A stretch of 59,464 bases of DNA from an uncultured Acetatifactor sp. (lineage in GTDB: Bacteria > Bacillota > Clostridia > Lachnospirales > Lachnospiraceae), in assembly GCA_910589655.1 (NCBI GenBank), contig CAJUTJ010000132.1, forward strand, positions 1 to 59,464, given 5' to 3'. The translations under genes and the position numbers were made by a program. Every line of letters begins with the position of its first letter. The first letter of the stretch is position 1. Below the pieces are notes generated by a model. The model was not told the DNA's origin. It saw only the letters and a program-made list of their open reading frames with translations, and made no database searches. Positions 8,968-16,739 of this stretch are shown piece after piece.

Positions 8968-9920
8968 GGAATATCAGTGTTTCGGCAGTCGTGATTTCAT
9001 TTGCCGTCAGTGCGGTGCTTGGTCCTGTTGTGATTCCCTTCTTAAGAAATCTTAAATGCGGGCAGACGGTGAGAGAGGACGGTCCCTCCACTCATCTGGG
9101 AAAGACGGGTACGCCCACCATGGGCGGAATCCTGATTTTGTTCAGTGTGGTTGCTACCACGCTGCTGTTCATGGAAGAGTATCCCGGGACGGCGCCTATT
9201 TTGTTTCTGACGGCGGGTTTTGGATTGATTGGGTTTCTGGATGATTACATAAAGGTAGTTTGTATGCGGTCCATGGGGCTTCGGGCGTGGCAGAAGCTGC
9301 TGGGGCAGCTTATCGTCACCGGCGGATTTGTCTATTATCTGCGGCAGTATACGGGTGTGAGCCTTGCCATGAAGATTCCTTTTCTGCCCGGACAATATCT
9401 GGACTTCGGAATGTGGAACCTGCCCCTTTTGTTTTTTATTGTGCTGGGGACGGCAAACGGCACTAATTTTACCGACGGTCTGGACGGTCTGGCGGGAAGC
9501 GTGACCGTGATGGTGGCGGTCTTTTTTACCGTGGTTGCGGTGGGCAGCAGAAGCGGTATTGAGCCGGTAACCTGCGCCGTGGCAGGAGCGCTGCTGGGGT
9601 TTCTGCTGTTCAATTCGCACCCGGCCGCCGTGTTTATGGGAGACACGGGCTCTCTGGCGCTGGGAGGCTTTGTGGCCGCCTGTGCCTATGTGCTGCAGAT
9701 GCCGCTGTATATAGCGATTGTGGGAATCATATATCTGGTGGAAGTTCTGTCGGTGATTCTTCAGGTGGTATATTTTAAGCTCAGCGGCGGAAAACGGATC
9801 TTCCGCATGGCGCCTCTGCACCATCATTTTGAACTGTGCGGCTGGTCGGAAACCAAGATTACGGCACTGTTTACCATTATCACGGCAGTCATGTGTGTAA
9901 TCGGACTGCTGGGGTTATAA
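8964..9920 (+). CDS. mraY: phospho-N-acetylmuramoyl-pentapeptide-transferase
   Basis: A 318-residue polytopic enzyme that transfers phospho-MurNAc-pentapeptide to undecaprenyl phosphate, making lipid I. Signatures seen in order: THLGKTGTPTMGG, the catalytic-loop DDYIK, NGTNFTDGLDGLAG, VFMGDTGSLALGG and the HHHFE loop. About ten membrane spans are visible. The start codon overlaps the stop of the upstream PBP gene (ATGA). Confidence 0.97.
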   Translation: MRNISVSAVVISFAVSAVLGPVVIPFLRNLKCGQTVREDGPSTHLGKTGTPTMGGILILFSVVATTLLFMEEYPGTAPILFLTAGFGLIGFLDDYIKVVCMRSMGLRAWQKLLGQLIVTGGFVYYLRQYTGVSLAMKIPFLPGQYLDFGMWNLPLLFFIVLGTANGTNFTDGLDGLAGSVTVMVAVFFTVVAVGSRSGIEPVTCAVAGALLGFLLFNSHPAAVFMGDTGSLALGGFVAACAYVLQMPLYIAIVGIIYLVEVLSVILQVVYFKLSGGKRIFRMAPLHHHFELCGWSETKITALFTIITAVMCVIGLLGL

Positions 9921-9928
9921 TTTTATAT

Positions 9929-10130
9929 TGGAGTGGAGGGACGGAACTGGAATAAACAAAACAGTCCCGAAACGGAAGCGCTCGGAAGGGGTGTGGAGTG
10001 GAGGGACGGAACTGGAATAAACAAAACAGTCCCGAAACGGAAACACCCGGAAGGGATTTCAGACGCGTCAGCGGGTGAATATACCTTCCGTGAGAAGGGG
10101 TGTGGAGTGGAGGGACGGAACTGGAATAGG
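9929..10130 (+). repeat. 48-bp direct repeats upstream of murD
   Basis: A 48-bp unit beginning TGGAGTGGAGGGACGGAACT occurs at 9929-9976 and again, essentially identical, at 9994-10041. A third, shortened copy of the first 27 bases is at 10103-10129, ending just before murD. Each full unit holds GGGAC and GTCCC arms that can pair. The spacings (65 and 109 bp) are not multiples of three, which argues against a coding role, yet the frame stays open into murD. Confidence 0.85.
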
Positions 10131-10139
10131 TACAACATT

Positions 10140-11504
10140 ATGTTAAAAGGGAAAAATTGTTTAGTGGTTGGCTCCGGCATCAGCGGAGTGGGATCGGTGG
10201 AACTTTTGGAGCACATAGGAGCCCAAGTGACGCTTTATGACAGCAACGGGGAATTGACGGAAGAGATTATGAGAGGAAAACTGCCCAAGGACAGCAAGGC
10301 ATTCTGCATCGCCGGTGAGCTTCCTGAGGAGACGGTAAAGGCGGCGGAGATCGTGGTCCTGAGTCCGGGCGTGCCCACGGATATTCCTTTGGTGAACCGG
10401 CTCAGGGACAGCGGGGCGGCAATTATCGGTGAAATTGAGCTGGGATATCAGGAGGAAAAGGGAAGAGTGGCGGCCATCACCGGAACCAACGGTAAGACCA
10501 CCACCACAACTCTTGTGGGCGAGATTATGAAAGCTCACGTGGGAGAGGAAAGGGCATTTGTGGTGGGCAATATCGGAAAGCCTTATACCTCGGAATGTCT
10601 GAAGACGGCGCCGGATACAGTCACCGTGGGGGAAATCAGTTCCTTTCAGTTAGAGACTGTCCGGGATTTTCACCCCGCAGTTTCTTCTATATTAAACATA
10701 ACGCCGGATCATTTGAACCGTCATCATACCATGGAGGCATATGTGGCGGCAAAAGAAAACATCACACGGAATCAGACCAAGGAAGATCTCTGTGTTCTGA
10801 ATTACGAAAACGAATATACAAGAGCGTTCGGGGAGAGATGTCCTGCCGAAACCGTCTTTTTCTCTTCGGCGAGGGAATTGGAGGAAGGGTATTATCTGAG
10901 CGGGGATAAGATTGTAAAAAGCCGTTCCGGTGAGAAGACGGAGCTTTTGGATATCCGTAAGGATATGAATTTGGTAGGGATCTGTAATGTGGAGAATGTG
11001 ATGGCGGCCATTGCCATCGGGGAGGGCATGGGAGTGCCCATGGATACCATTCTTTCTGTCATTAAGGGCTTTCATGCTGTGGAACACCGGATAGAGTTTG
11101 TGGCTTCAAAAGGCGGTGTGGATTACTATAACGACTCGAAAGGAACCAATCCCGATGCGGCCATTCAAGGCATTAAAGCAATGTCGAAGCCCACGATTCT
11201 CATCGGAGGCGGATACGATAAGCAGAGCGAATATGACGAATGGATCGAAAGCTTTGACGGAAAGGTAAAGTATCTGGTTTTAATCGGCCAGACCAGAGAG
11301 AAGATAGCAGAGTGCGCAAGGAAACATGGCTTTGACGCAATTCGCTTTGCGGATACTTATGAGGAATGCTTAAGGCTTTGCACGGAGCTGGCGGAGAGCG
11401 GAGATGCGGTACTGTTATCCCCGGCCTGTGCCAGCTGGGGAATGTTCCCCAACTATGAGGTGAGGGGACAGCTGTTCAAAGAATATGTGCTGGGGCTGCA
11501 ATAG
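10140..11504 (+). CDS. murD: UDP-N-acetylmuramoyl-L-alanine--D-glutamate ligase
   Basis: A 454-residue Mur ligase that adds D-Glu to UDP-MurNAc-L-Ala in the cytoplasm. The N-terminal Rossmann region starts MLKGKNCLVVGSGISGVG; the ATP loop is GTNGKTTTTTL with K119; then NITPDHLNRH, EHRIEFV and DSKGTNPDA mark the central and C-terminal domains. The same frame is open back to 9933, but those 69 codons run through non-coding direct repeats and have no Mur homology, so ATG 10140 is chosen. Its ribosome-binding site is weak (AGGT about 10 bases before). Confidence 0.95.
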   Translation: MLKGKNCLVVGSGISGVGSVELLEHIGAQVTLYDSNGELTEEIMRGKLPKDSKAFCIAGELPEETVKAAEIVVLSPGVPTDIPLVNRLRDSGAAIIGEIELGYQEEKGRVAAITGTNGKTTTTTLVGEIMKAHVGEERAFVVGNIGKPYTSECLKTAPDTVTVGEISSFQLETVRDFHPAVSSILNITPDHLNRHHTMEAYVAAKENITRNQTKEDLCVLNYENEYTRAFGERCPAETVFFSSARELEEGYYLSGDKIVKSRSGEKTELLDIRKDMNLVGICNVENVMAAIAIGEGMGVPMDTILSVIKGFHAVEHRIEFVASKGGVDYYNDSKGTNPDAAIQGIKAMSKPTILIGGGYDKQSEYDEWIESFDGKVKYLVLIGQTREKIAECARKHGFDAIRFADTYEECLRLCTELAESGDAVLLSPACASWGMFPNYEVRGQLFKEYVLGLQ

Positions 11505-11515
11505 GTAAACGCAGC

Positions 11516-11542
11516 GTTACTGGTCACGAAGTGAACAGTAAC
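11516..11542. repeat. GTTACTG hairpin repeat between murD and ftsW
   Basis: GTTACTG (11516-11522) pairs with CAGTAAC (11536-11542), and inner GTCAC pairs with GTGA around a GAA loop. Related stem-loops occur at 35809-35835 and near 50990-51022. The rest of the 11505-11690 gap shows no gene; the ftsW ribosome-binding site is at its end. Confidence 0.7.
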
Positions 11543-11690
11543 AACGCAGCAGCGATTTCATCAGTGCTTTCATAGAAGAAATACTGAAAAGAGATAAGAT
11601 GGTGACATATCCGAAACAGAATGCCGTCGTCTGACAGAGAGATGTTGTAGTTTGCCGGTAGGAATGAACTTATAGACAGAAGGAGTAGCT

Positions 11691-12860
11691 ATGGCGACAG
11701 AGAGAGCCGCAAGGCGGAAGAGAAAGGAACAATCTGAATATTTTTTTGACTACAGCCTGCTGTTCATCGTACTTTTTCTGTTAGGCTTTGGGCTTGTCAT
11801 GATTTATTCGGCCAGCTCCTATGAGGCGTTTCAAGACTTTGAAGATGCCGCTTACTATCTGAAAAAGCAGCTGGTGGCCGTGATTATCGGTCTGGTGCTG
11901 ATGATTGTGGTGGCGAACATTCCTTATCATTTCTGGGAACGGTTTGCAACTTTGGGATATATCATTTCCATGGCATTGGTGCCTTTGGTTCTGACACCCT
12001 TGGGGATAAAGTCCAGAGGCGCAAGGCGCTGGATCAAGATTCCCGGAATCGGCCTGAACCTGCAGCCTGCCGAGGTGGCGAAGCTCTGTATGGTGCTGTT
12101 TTTGGCGGTAATGGTCTGTAAGATGGGAAAGAGCGTCCGAAGCATGAAGGGATTTTTAATCATGCTGGCGATGCCCCTTCCGGTGGTGGCGGAAATTTAC
12201 CTCATCACCAACAACCTGAGTTCTGCCATTATTATTATGGGAATTTCCGTGCTGATGGTGTTTGTGGCAAGTCCGGATTACAAGAAATTCGTGATTATGG
12301 GGCTGTCTGCCGTAGCGTTGGTAGCGATACTGGTTATGGTAATCGTTTCCACCTCGGCTGAGGGCGGAGGCTTCCGAAGCGAACGTATTCTGGCATGGCT
12401 TGACCCGGAAGGGCATTCTCAGGGAAAAGGCTTCCAGACGCTTCAGGCGCTGTATGCCATCGGAAGCGGCGGCATCTGGGGAAAAGGGCTGGGGCAGAGT
12501 ATGCAGAAGCTGAGTTTTGTGCCCGAGGCGCAGAACGATATGATCTTTTCCATTATCTGTGAGGAATTGGGATTGTTCGGAGCCATTGCCATTATATTGA
12601 TGTTTATCATGCTTCTGTGGAGAATGATGGTTATTGCAAACAACGCACCGGATTTATTCGGAGCCATGCTGGTGGTGGGCGTTATGGGGCACATTGCCAT
12701 TCAGGCGATTTTAAATATTGCCGTGGTGACAAACACCATTCCCAATACGGGTATTTCCCTCCCTTTTATCAGTTACGGCGGTTCTTCCGTTATGTTCCTT
12801 CTGATAGAAATCGGGCTTGTGCTGAGTGTAGCCAGAAGGATACAGCTGAAAGAACTCTAA
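11691..12860 (+). CDS. ftsW: SEDS-family septal peptidoglycan glycosyltransferase FtsW
   Basis: A 389-residue, about ten-span SEDS protein that polymerises lipid II at the septum with a class B PBP partner. Signatures: GLVMIYSASSYEA near the N-terminus, SRGARRWIKIPGIGLNLQPAEVAKL, FVPEAQNDMIFSIICEELG and NTIPNTGISLPFISYGGSS near the C-terminus. The short basic N-terminus (ATERAARRKRK) is cytoplasmic. AGAAGGAG precedes ATG 11691. In many Firmicutes murG follows; here murA is next. RodA or SpoVE are the alternatives, but the place in a dcw cluster favours FtsW. Confidence 0.92.
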   Translation: MATERAARRKRKEQSEYFFDYSLLFIVLFLLGFGLVMIYSASSYEAFQDFEDAAYYLKKQLVAVIIGLVLMIVVANIPYHFWERFATLGYIISMALVPLVLTPLGIKSRGARRWIKIPGIGLNLQPAEVAKLCMVLFLAVMVCKMGKSVRSMKGFLIMLAMPLPVVAEIYLITNNLSSAIIIMGISVLMVFVASPDYKKFVIMGLSAVALVAILVMVIVSTSAEGGGFRSERILAWLDPEGHSQGKGFQTLQALYAIGSGGIWGKGLGQSMQKLSFVPEAQNDMIFSIICEELGLFGAIAIILMFIMLLWRMMVIANNAPDLFGAMLVVGVMGHIAIQAILNIAVVTNTIPNTGISLPFISYGGSSVMFLLIEIGLVLSVARRIQLKEL

Positions 12861-12996
12861 ATAAAGGTAAGAAAACTGTGCCCCAGCCAACACAGTATGA
12901 GAGGAAGGAATCGGAGGAATTGTGGTACAAGGTACATATGCATGAAATTTTACATAGGATAGAATAGGTCTTTAATTTGAAACCGGATGGTGTTGT

Positions 12997-14250
12997 ATGG
13001 ACTCTATTCATATTCAGGGCGGTATTGCTCTTCAGGGCAAAGTGTGTATTCAGGGCTCGAAGAATGCGGCGCTGCCTATCTTGGCGGCAACGCTGCTTAC
13101 AGTGGAACAATCCTATATCAAAAATTGTCCAAGGATTGCCGATGTCTATGCGATGGTAAGTCTGTTGAGGAGACTGGGATGTCTTGTGACATGGCGGGAG
13201 GACGGCCTGTCGGTGGACAGCTCACAGGTCGGCAGAGAGGCCATGGGAGGAGAGGCGGTAAAAGGAATGCGATCCTCCTTATGCCTTCTGGGCGCTTTGC
13301 TGGGCAGGTGCGGTGAGGCGGTCTTGGAGCATCCCGGCGGCTGTGTCATCGGAGAACGGCCGATTAATCTACATTTATGGGCATTGGAGCAGATGGGAGT
13401 CACTTTTTCGGAAGAGGAAGGGATGATACAGGCGCGAACCGCAGGTTTACACGGCACCCGGATTGTTCTTCCCATGCCCAGCGTGGGGGCTACCGAGAAT
13501 ATTATTCTGGCAGGCGTTATGGCGGAGGACGATACCAGCATAGAGGGCGCGGCGAAAGAACCGGAAATAGCGGCTCTCTGCCGGTATCTGCAGAGCTGCG
13601 GGGCGGAGATCGACGGCATAGGGACGGATCGTTTGGTAATTCACGGCGGAAATAAGCTGTATGGAACGGAATTTGCCGTGCCCTCGGACCGCATCGTGGC
13701 AGGCACTTATCTTATGGCTTGTATCGGTACGGGAGGCTGTGTCCTGCTGGAGGGAGCTCCTGCGGATGAGATGGCGGCGGTTCTGGAAGCGGCATCCTGG
13801 ATGGGGGCATCCTGCTGGACGACGGAGGAGGGCATCTGCATTCAATCTTCCGGCTGCCCGAAGGCGGTGGAGCGGCTGACAACACTGCCTTATCCGGGAT
13901 TTCCCACGGATCTGCAGTCTGCGGCGCTGACTGTGTTAACCGCAGCGGAGGGGCGGAGCATTGTGGAAGAAAGTATTTTCGAGAACCGCTTCCGGGTGGC
14001 GCAAGAGCTGAACCGGATGGGAGCCTGTGTGGAGCAGCTGGACGCTCATACGGTGGTGGTACAAGGCGCCAAACAGCTTCGGGGAGCCGAAGTGGAAGCC
14101 AGAGAGCTTCGGGGAGGCGCCGCACTGGTGATAGCAGGGCTGATGGCACGGGGGGAGACAAGAGTCACCGGCTGTCCGTATATTTACCGCGGATACGAGA
14201 ATATCTGCCGGGATTTCAGAGAGTTAGGAGCACGGATTGTAAGTGTATAA
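12997..14250 (+). CDS. murA: UDP-N-acetylglucosamine 1-carboxyvinyltransferase
   Basis: A 417-residue EPSP-synthase-fold enzyme that adds enolpyruvate from PEP to UDP-GlcNAc, the first committed step of peptidoglycan synthesis and the fosfomycin target. GSKNAALPILAATLL near the N-terminus holds the conserved Lys-Asn. The catalytic Cys of the PGGCVIGERP loop is C116, so the enzyme should be fosfomycin-sensitive by this criterion. The C-terminal IYRGYENICRDFRELGA is typical. ATG 12997 is preceded by GGATGGTG. The last eight bases overlap the next gene. Confidence 0.95.
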   Translation: MDSIHIQGGIALQGKVCIQGSKNAALPILAATLLTVEQSYIKNCPRIADVYAMVSLLRRLGCLVTWREDGLSVDSSQVGREAMGGEAVKGMRSSLCLLGALLGRCGEAVLEHPGGCVIGERPINLHLWALEQMGVTFSEEEGMIQARTAGLHGTRIVLPMPSVGATENIILAGVMAEDDTSIEGAAKEPEIAALCRYLQSCGAEIDGIGTDRLVIHGGNKLYGTEFAVPSDRIVAGTYLMACIGTGGCVLLEGAPADEMAAVLEAASWMGASCWTTEEGICIQSSGCPKAVERLTTLPYPGFPTDLQSAALTVLTAAEGRSIVEESIFENRFRVAQELNRMGACVEQLDAHTVVVQGAKQLRGAEVEARELRGGAALVIAGLMARGETRVTGCPYIYRGYENICRDFRELGARIVSV

Positions 14251-14974
14251 AAGCAGGAGAAAAATCAGTATCATCATAGTGGTGTGCACCGTATTTCTGG
14301 TCGCGCTGCTGGGAGGATTGTTTTACATCAAAGAGTACTATACCATCCAAACGGTTTATGTGGAAGGTAATGTCCATTATACCGAGGAGGAAATCAAAGC
14401 CATCGTTATGGAAGGACCTTTGGGGGACAATTCCCTGTATTTGTCCATGAAATACAAAAACCGCGGTATTGAGGGTGTGCCCTTTGTGGACGTGATGGAC
14501 GTGTCCATTCTGGCTCCCGATACCATCAAGATCACCGTCTATGAAAAGGCGGTGATTGGGTACATAAAATATCTGGATACCTATATGTATTTTGACAAGG
14601 ACGGGTATGTGGTGGAGAGTTCCAGCATTAAGACCGTGGGAATCCCGCAGATTACGGGACTTGCCTTTGACTATCTGGTGGTGGGGGAAGCTCTGCCGGT
14701 GGACAATCCGGAGGTGTTCGGAAACATTCTGAATGTGACAAAGCTTTTGAATAAGTACAAGCTGTTATCCGATAAGATTTATTTTCATGTATCGGGGGAA
14801 ATCACGGTGTATTTCGGGAACGTGAAGGTGGCGCTGGGCAATGAGCCTGCTTATCTGGAGGACAAGCTGATGCTGCTTCCGGAGTTTCTGCCGAATCTGG
14901 AAGGGAAAAGCGGAACGCTGCAGATGGCAAAATATGACGAAGGGACGGGAAAATATACTTTTAAGCCGGATTAG
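14243..14974 (+). CDS. ftsQ: cell division protein FtsQ/DivIB
   Basis: A 243-residue bitopic division protein: short basic cytoplasmic tail (MYKSRRK), one membrane span (ISIIIVVCTVFLVALLGGLFYI), then a POTRA domain (YTIQTVYVEGNVHYTEEEIKAIV) and a beta domain ending in YDEGTGKYTFKPD. It bridges FtsL/FtsB-type proteins and the septal synthase. GTG 14243 lies inside the end of murA, with GGAG about 12 bases upstream. The TAG stop (14972-14974) forms the first base of a large repeat element. Confidence 0.9.
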   Translation: MYKSRRKISIIIVVCTVFLVALLGGLFYIKEYYTIQTVYVEGNVHYTEEEIKAIVMEGPLGDNSLYLSMKYKNRGIEGVPFVDVMDVSILAPDTIKITVYEKAVIGYIKYLDTYMYFDKDGYVVESSSIKTVGIPQITGLAFDYLVVGEALPVDNPEVFGNILNVTKLLNKYKLLSDKIYFHVSGEITVYFGNVKVALGNEPAYLEDKLMLLPEFLPNLEGKSGTLQMAKYDEGTGKYTFKPD

Positions 14975-15114
14975 TGTGAGAAGAGTTTCTAACTGCTGGC
15001 AGCAGAGGCTGTTTCGCAGAGAAACTCTAAGTCTCACACCGAGAAATGCCTGAAATACGGCATTTCTCATCCGGATTTGAGTTGCAGAGAAGCTGCGACA
15101 TGGAGGTTAGTGTG
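14974..15114. repeat. chained stem-loop element between ftsQ and ftsZ
   Basis: Three stems follow one another. The long outer stem pairs 14974-14990 with 15020-15039 (GTGTGAGAAGAGTTTCT against AGAAACTCT-AAGT-CTCACAC). The second pairs GAGAAATGCC at 15041-15050 with GGCATTTCTC at 15059-15068. The third pairs GTTGCAG at 15081-15087 with CTGCGAC at 15093-15099 and runs into ATGGAGGTTAGTGTG. The same order of parts occurs at 32392-32530 and 34298-34455, with different arms but kept pairing. Confidence 0.9.
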
Positions 15115-15228
15115 AAAAAAGTTCTAGCCGGCTGTCCGTTTGCTGCCGTTGCCGTGAACGGAATGGACGGTAACGGACTTTGGGCATACGGTCATAACAA
15201 AATACAAAAAACTGTTGCTAATTTATGA
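15112..15228 (+). CDS. possible 38-residue ORF started by the repeat element
   Basis: The repeat's terminal GGAGG (15102-15106) and GTG (15112) would start a 38-codon frame beginning MKKVLAGCPFAAVAVNG and ending at TGA 15226-15228. The frame contains a long hairpin (CCGTT and AACGG arms) and the -35 region of the ftsZ promoter, so it may not be a real gene. It is listed because the same repeat tail starts two certain genes elsewhere in the window. Confidence 0.2.
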   Translation: MKKVLAGCPFAAVAVNGMDGNGLWAYGHNKIQKTVANL

Positions 15229-15243
15229 AAAAAATTATATGAT
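15215..15243 (+). promoter_or_regulatory. sigma-A-type promoter of ftsZ
   Basis: TTGCTA at 15215-15220 and TATGAT at 15238-15243 are separated by 17 bp. Transcription would start near 15250, about 35 bases before the ftsZ start and just before its strong ribosome-binding site. This gives ftsZ its own promoter in addition to read-through from the dcw cluster. Confidence 0.7.
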
Positions 15244-15284
15244 AGTCTATATGGAGTTAAGAAGGTTAAAAGGAGGACATACCT

Positions 15285-16457
15285 TTGCTTGAGATTAAGA
15301 CAAACGATGCTGAATCTGCAGCCAAGATCATTGTAGTCGGTGTGGGCGGTGCAGGTAATAATGCTGTAAATAGAATGATTGACGAAAAAATTGACGGTGT
15401 GGATTTTATCGGAGTAAATACGGACAAGCAGGCGCTGCAGCTTTGCAAAGCGCCCAAGCTTTTACAGATCGGTGAGAAGCTGACCAAGGGACTGGGCGCA
15501 GGCGCCAAGCCCGAGATCGGGGAAAAGGCTGCGGAAGAGAGCAGCGAGGATATCAGAGATTCCATTCAGGGGGCGGATATGGTATTTGTCACCTGCGGTA
15601 TGGGCGGCGGTACGGGTACGGGTGCGGCGCCTGTAGTGGCAAGGATTGCAAAGGAGCTGGGAATCCTTACCGTCGGCGTTGTGACCAAGCCGTTCCGCTT
15701 TGAGGCCAAGGCCAGAATGATCAATGCTCTGAGCGGTATTGAGCGTATTAAGGAAAATGTAGACACTTTGATCGTAATTCCCAATGACAAGCTTTTGGAG
15801 ATAGTTGACAGAAGGACTACCATGCCCGAGGCTCTTAAGAAAGCGGATGAAGTACTGCAGCAGGCCGTTCAAGGGATCACGGATCTGATTAATGTGCCCG
15901 CAGTTATCAATTTGGACTTTGCGGACGTACAGACCGTTATGAAGGATAAGGGCATTGCACATATCGGTATCGGTGAGGGCAAGGGTGATGAGAAGGCGCT
16001 GGATGCAGTGAAGATGGCAGTGGAGTCCCCTCTGCTGGAGACCACTATCACCGGGGCTTCCCATGTGATTATCAATGTATCGGGAGATATCACTTTGGCG
16101 GATGCCAGCGATGCGGCAGGCTATGTGCAGGATATGGCAGGAGACGAGGTAAATATTATCTTCGGCGCCATGTATGATGAGTCTAAGTCCGACAGCTGTA
16201 CCATTACCGTAATTGCCACAGGGCTGGAGGATGTGTCGGGGAATGTGCCCGTACAGTCCAGACTGGGCGCAGGACAGGCATACAGACAGCCTGTGGGACA
16301 TACCGCCATCAGAGGCAATATTATGCAGCCCGTTACGCCTCAGGCGCCGCCTGTACAGCCGGATCCCAAGTTGACACAGATTCAGAAGCCTGTGGACATT
16401 CGGAGCAATGTGGTGGAGAAGAGCCTTAAGATTCCCGATTTCCTGCAGCGCAAGTAA
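15285..16457 (+). CDS. ftsZ: cell division GTPase FtsZ
   Basis: A 390-residue tubulin-like GTPase that forms the division ring. The nucleotide-binding GVGGAGNNAVNRM is near the N-terminus, and the tubulin signature GGGTGTGAAP starts at about residue 107. The T7-loop region NLDFADVQTVM is present, and the C-terminal peptide ends KIPDFLQRK, the site for FtsA/SepF/ZapA-type partners. The start is TTG 15285, eight bases after AGGAGG; no better start exists upstream. A rare start codon on ftsZ may limit its amount. Confidence 0.98.
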   Translation: MLEIKTNDAESAAKIIVVGVGGAGNNAVNRMIDEKIDGVDFIGVNTDKQALQLCKAPKLLQIGEKLTKGLGAGAKPEIGEKAAEESSEDIRDSIQGADMVFVTCGMGGGTGTGAAPVVARIAKELGILTVGVVTKPFRFEAKARMINALSGIERIKENVDTLIVIPNDKLLEIVDRRTTMPEALKKADEVLQQAVQGITDLINVPAVINLDFADVQTVMKDKGIAHIGIGEGKGDEKALDAVKMAVESPLLETTITGASHVIINVSGDITLADASDAAGYVQDMAGDEVNIIFGAMYDESKSDSCTITVIATGLEDVSGNVPVQSRLGAGQAYRQPVGHTAIRGNIMQPVTPQAPPVQPDPKLTQIQKPVDIRSNVVEKSLKIPDFLQRK

Positions 16458-16593
16458 ATATTTATTAGGTACATTTCTATTTGACAATTCGTGACAGTGC
16501 GGAAAGTCTCTCGCGAAGTCGGTCATCGCAGTGTGTTCATTGACGCACTGATATATGATTTTGTGAGAATATTCATATCGGACAGGCAGAAAG

Positions 16594-16636
16594 CCGCCCG
16601 GAGAAGAGAGAACGGCTCCCTTCTCCGGGCGGTTTT
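16594..16636 (+). terminator. rho-independent terminator after ftsZ
   Basis: A perfect 13-bp GC-rich stem (CCGCCCGGAGAAG at 16594-16606 with its complement at 16620-16632) is followed by TTTT and a T-rich stretch. It separates the dcw cluster from the sporulation operon. Confidence 0.9.
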
Positions 16637-16651
16637 GCTTGTCCTTTTCTT

Positions 16652-16717
16652 TGTCGAAAAATAACGTTCATTCCAGTATTCCTTTTGACAAATTCCATAG
16701 AGCATACCCCTTATAAT
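16652..16717 (+). promoter_or_regulatory. Spo0A-dependent-type spoIIG promoter (0A box, 21-bp spacer)
   Basis: A perfect 0A box TGTCGAA lies at 16652-16658. A consensus -35 TTGACA (16685-16690) and a consensus -10 TATAAT (16712-16717) are separated by 21 bp instead of 17. The B. subtilis spoIIG promoter is known for perfect hexamers with an abnormal 22-bp spacer that RNA polymerase uses only with phosphorylated Spo0A; this arrangement matches it closely. Transcription would start near 16724. Confidence 0.75.
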
Positions 16718-16739
16718 CATTATGAAAAGGATGATGCCA

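Noticed and set aside
9042..9827. 261-codon minus-strand frame opposite mraY
   Set aside because: His/Gln/Arg-rich shadow of a conserved membrane gene, with no ribosome-binding site.
15462..16526. 354-codon minus-strand frame opposite ftsZ
   Set aside because: FtsZ is certain on the plus strand; the antisense product has no recognisable domain.
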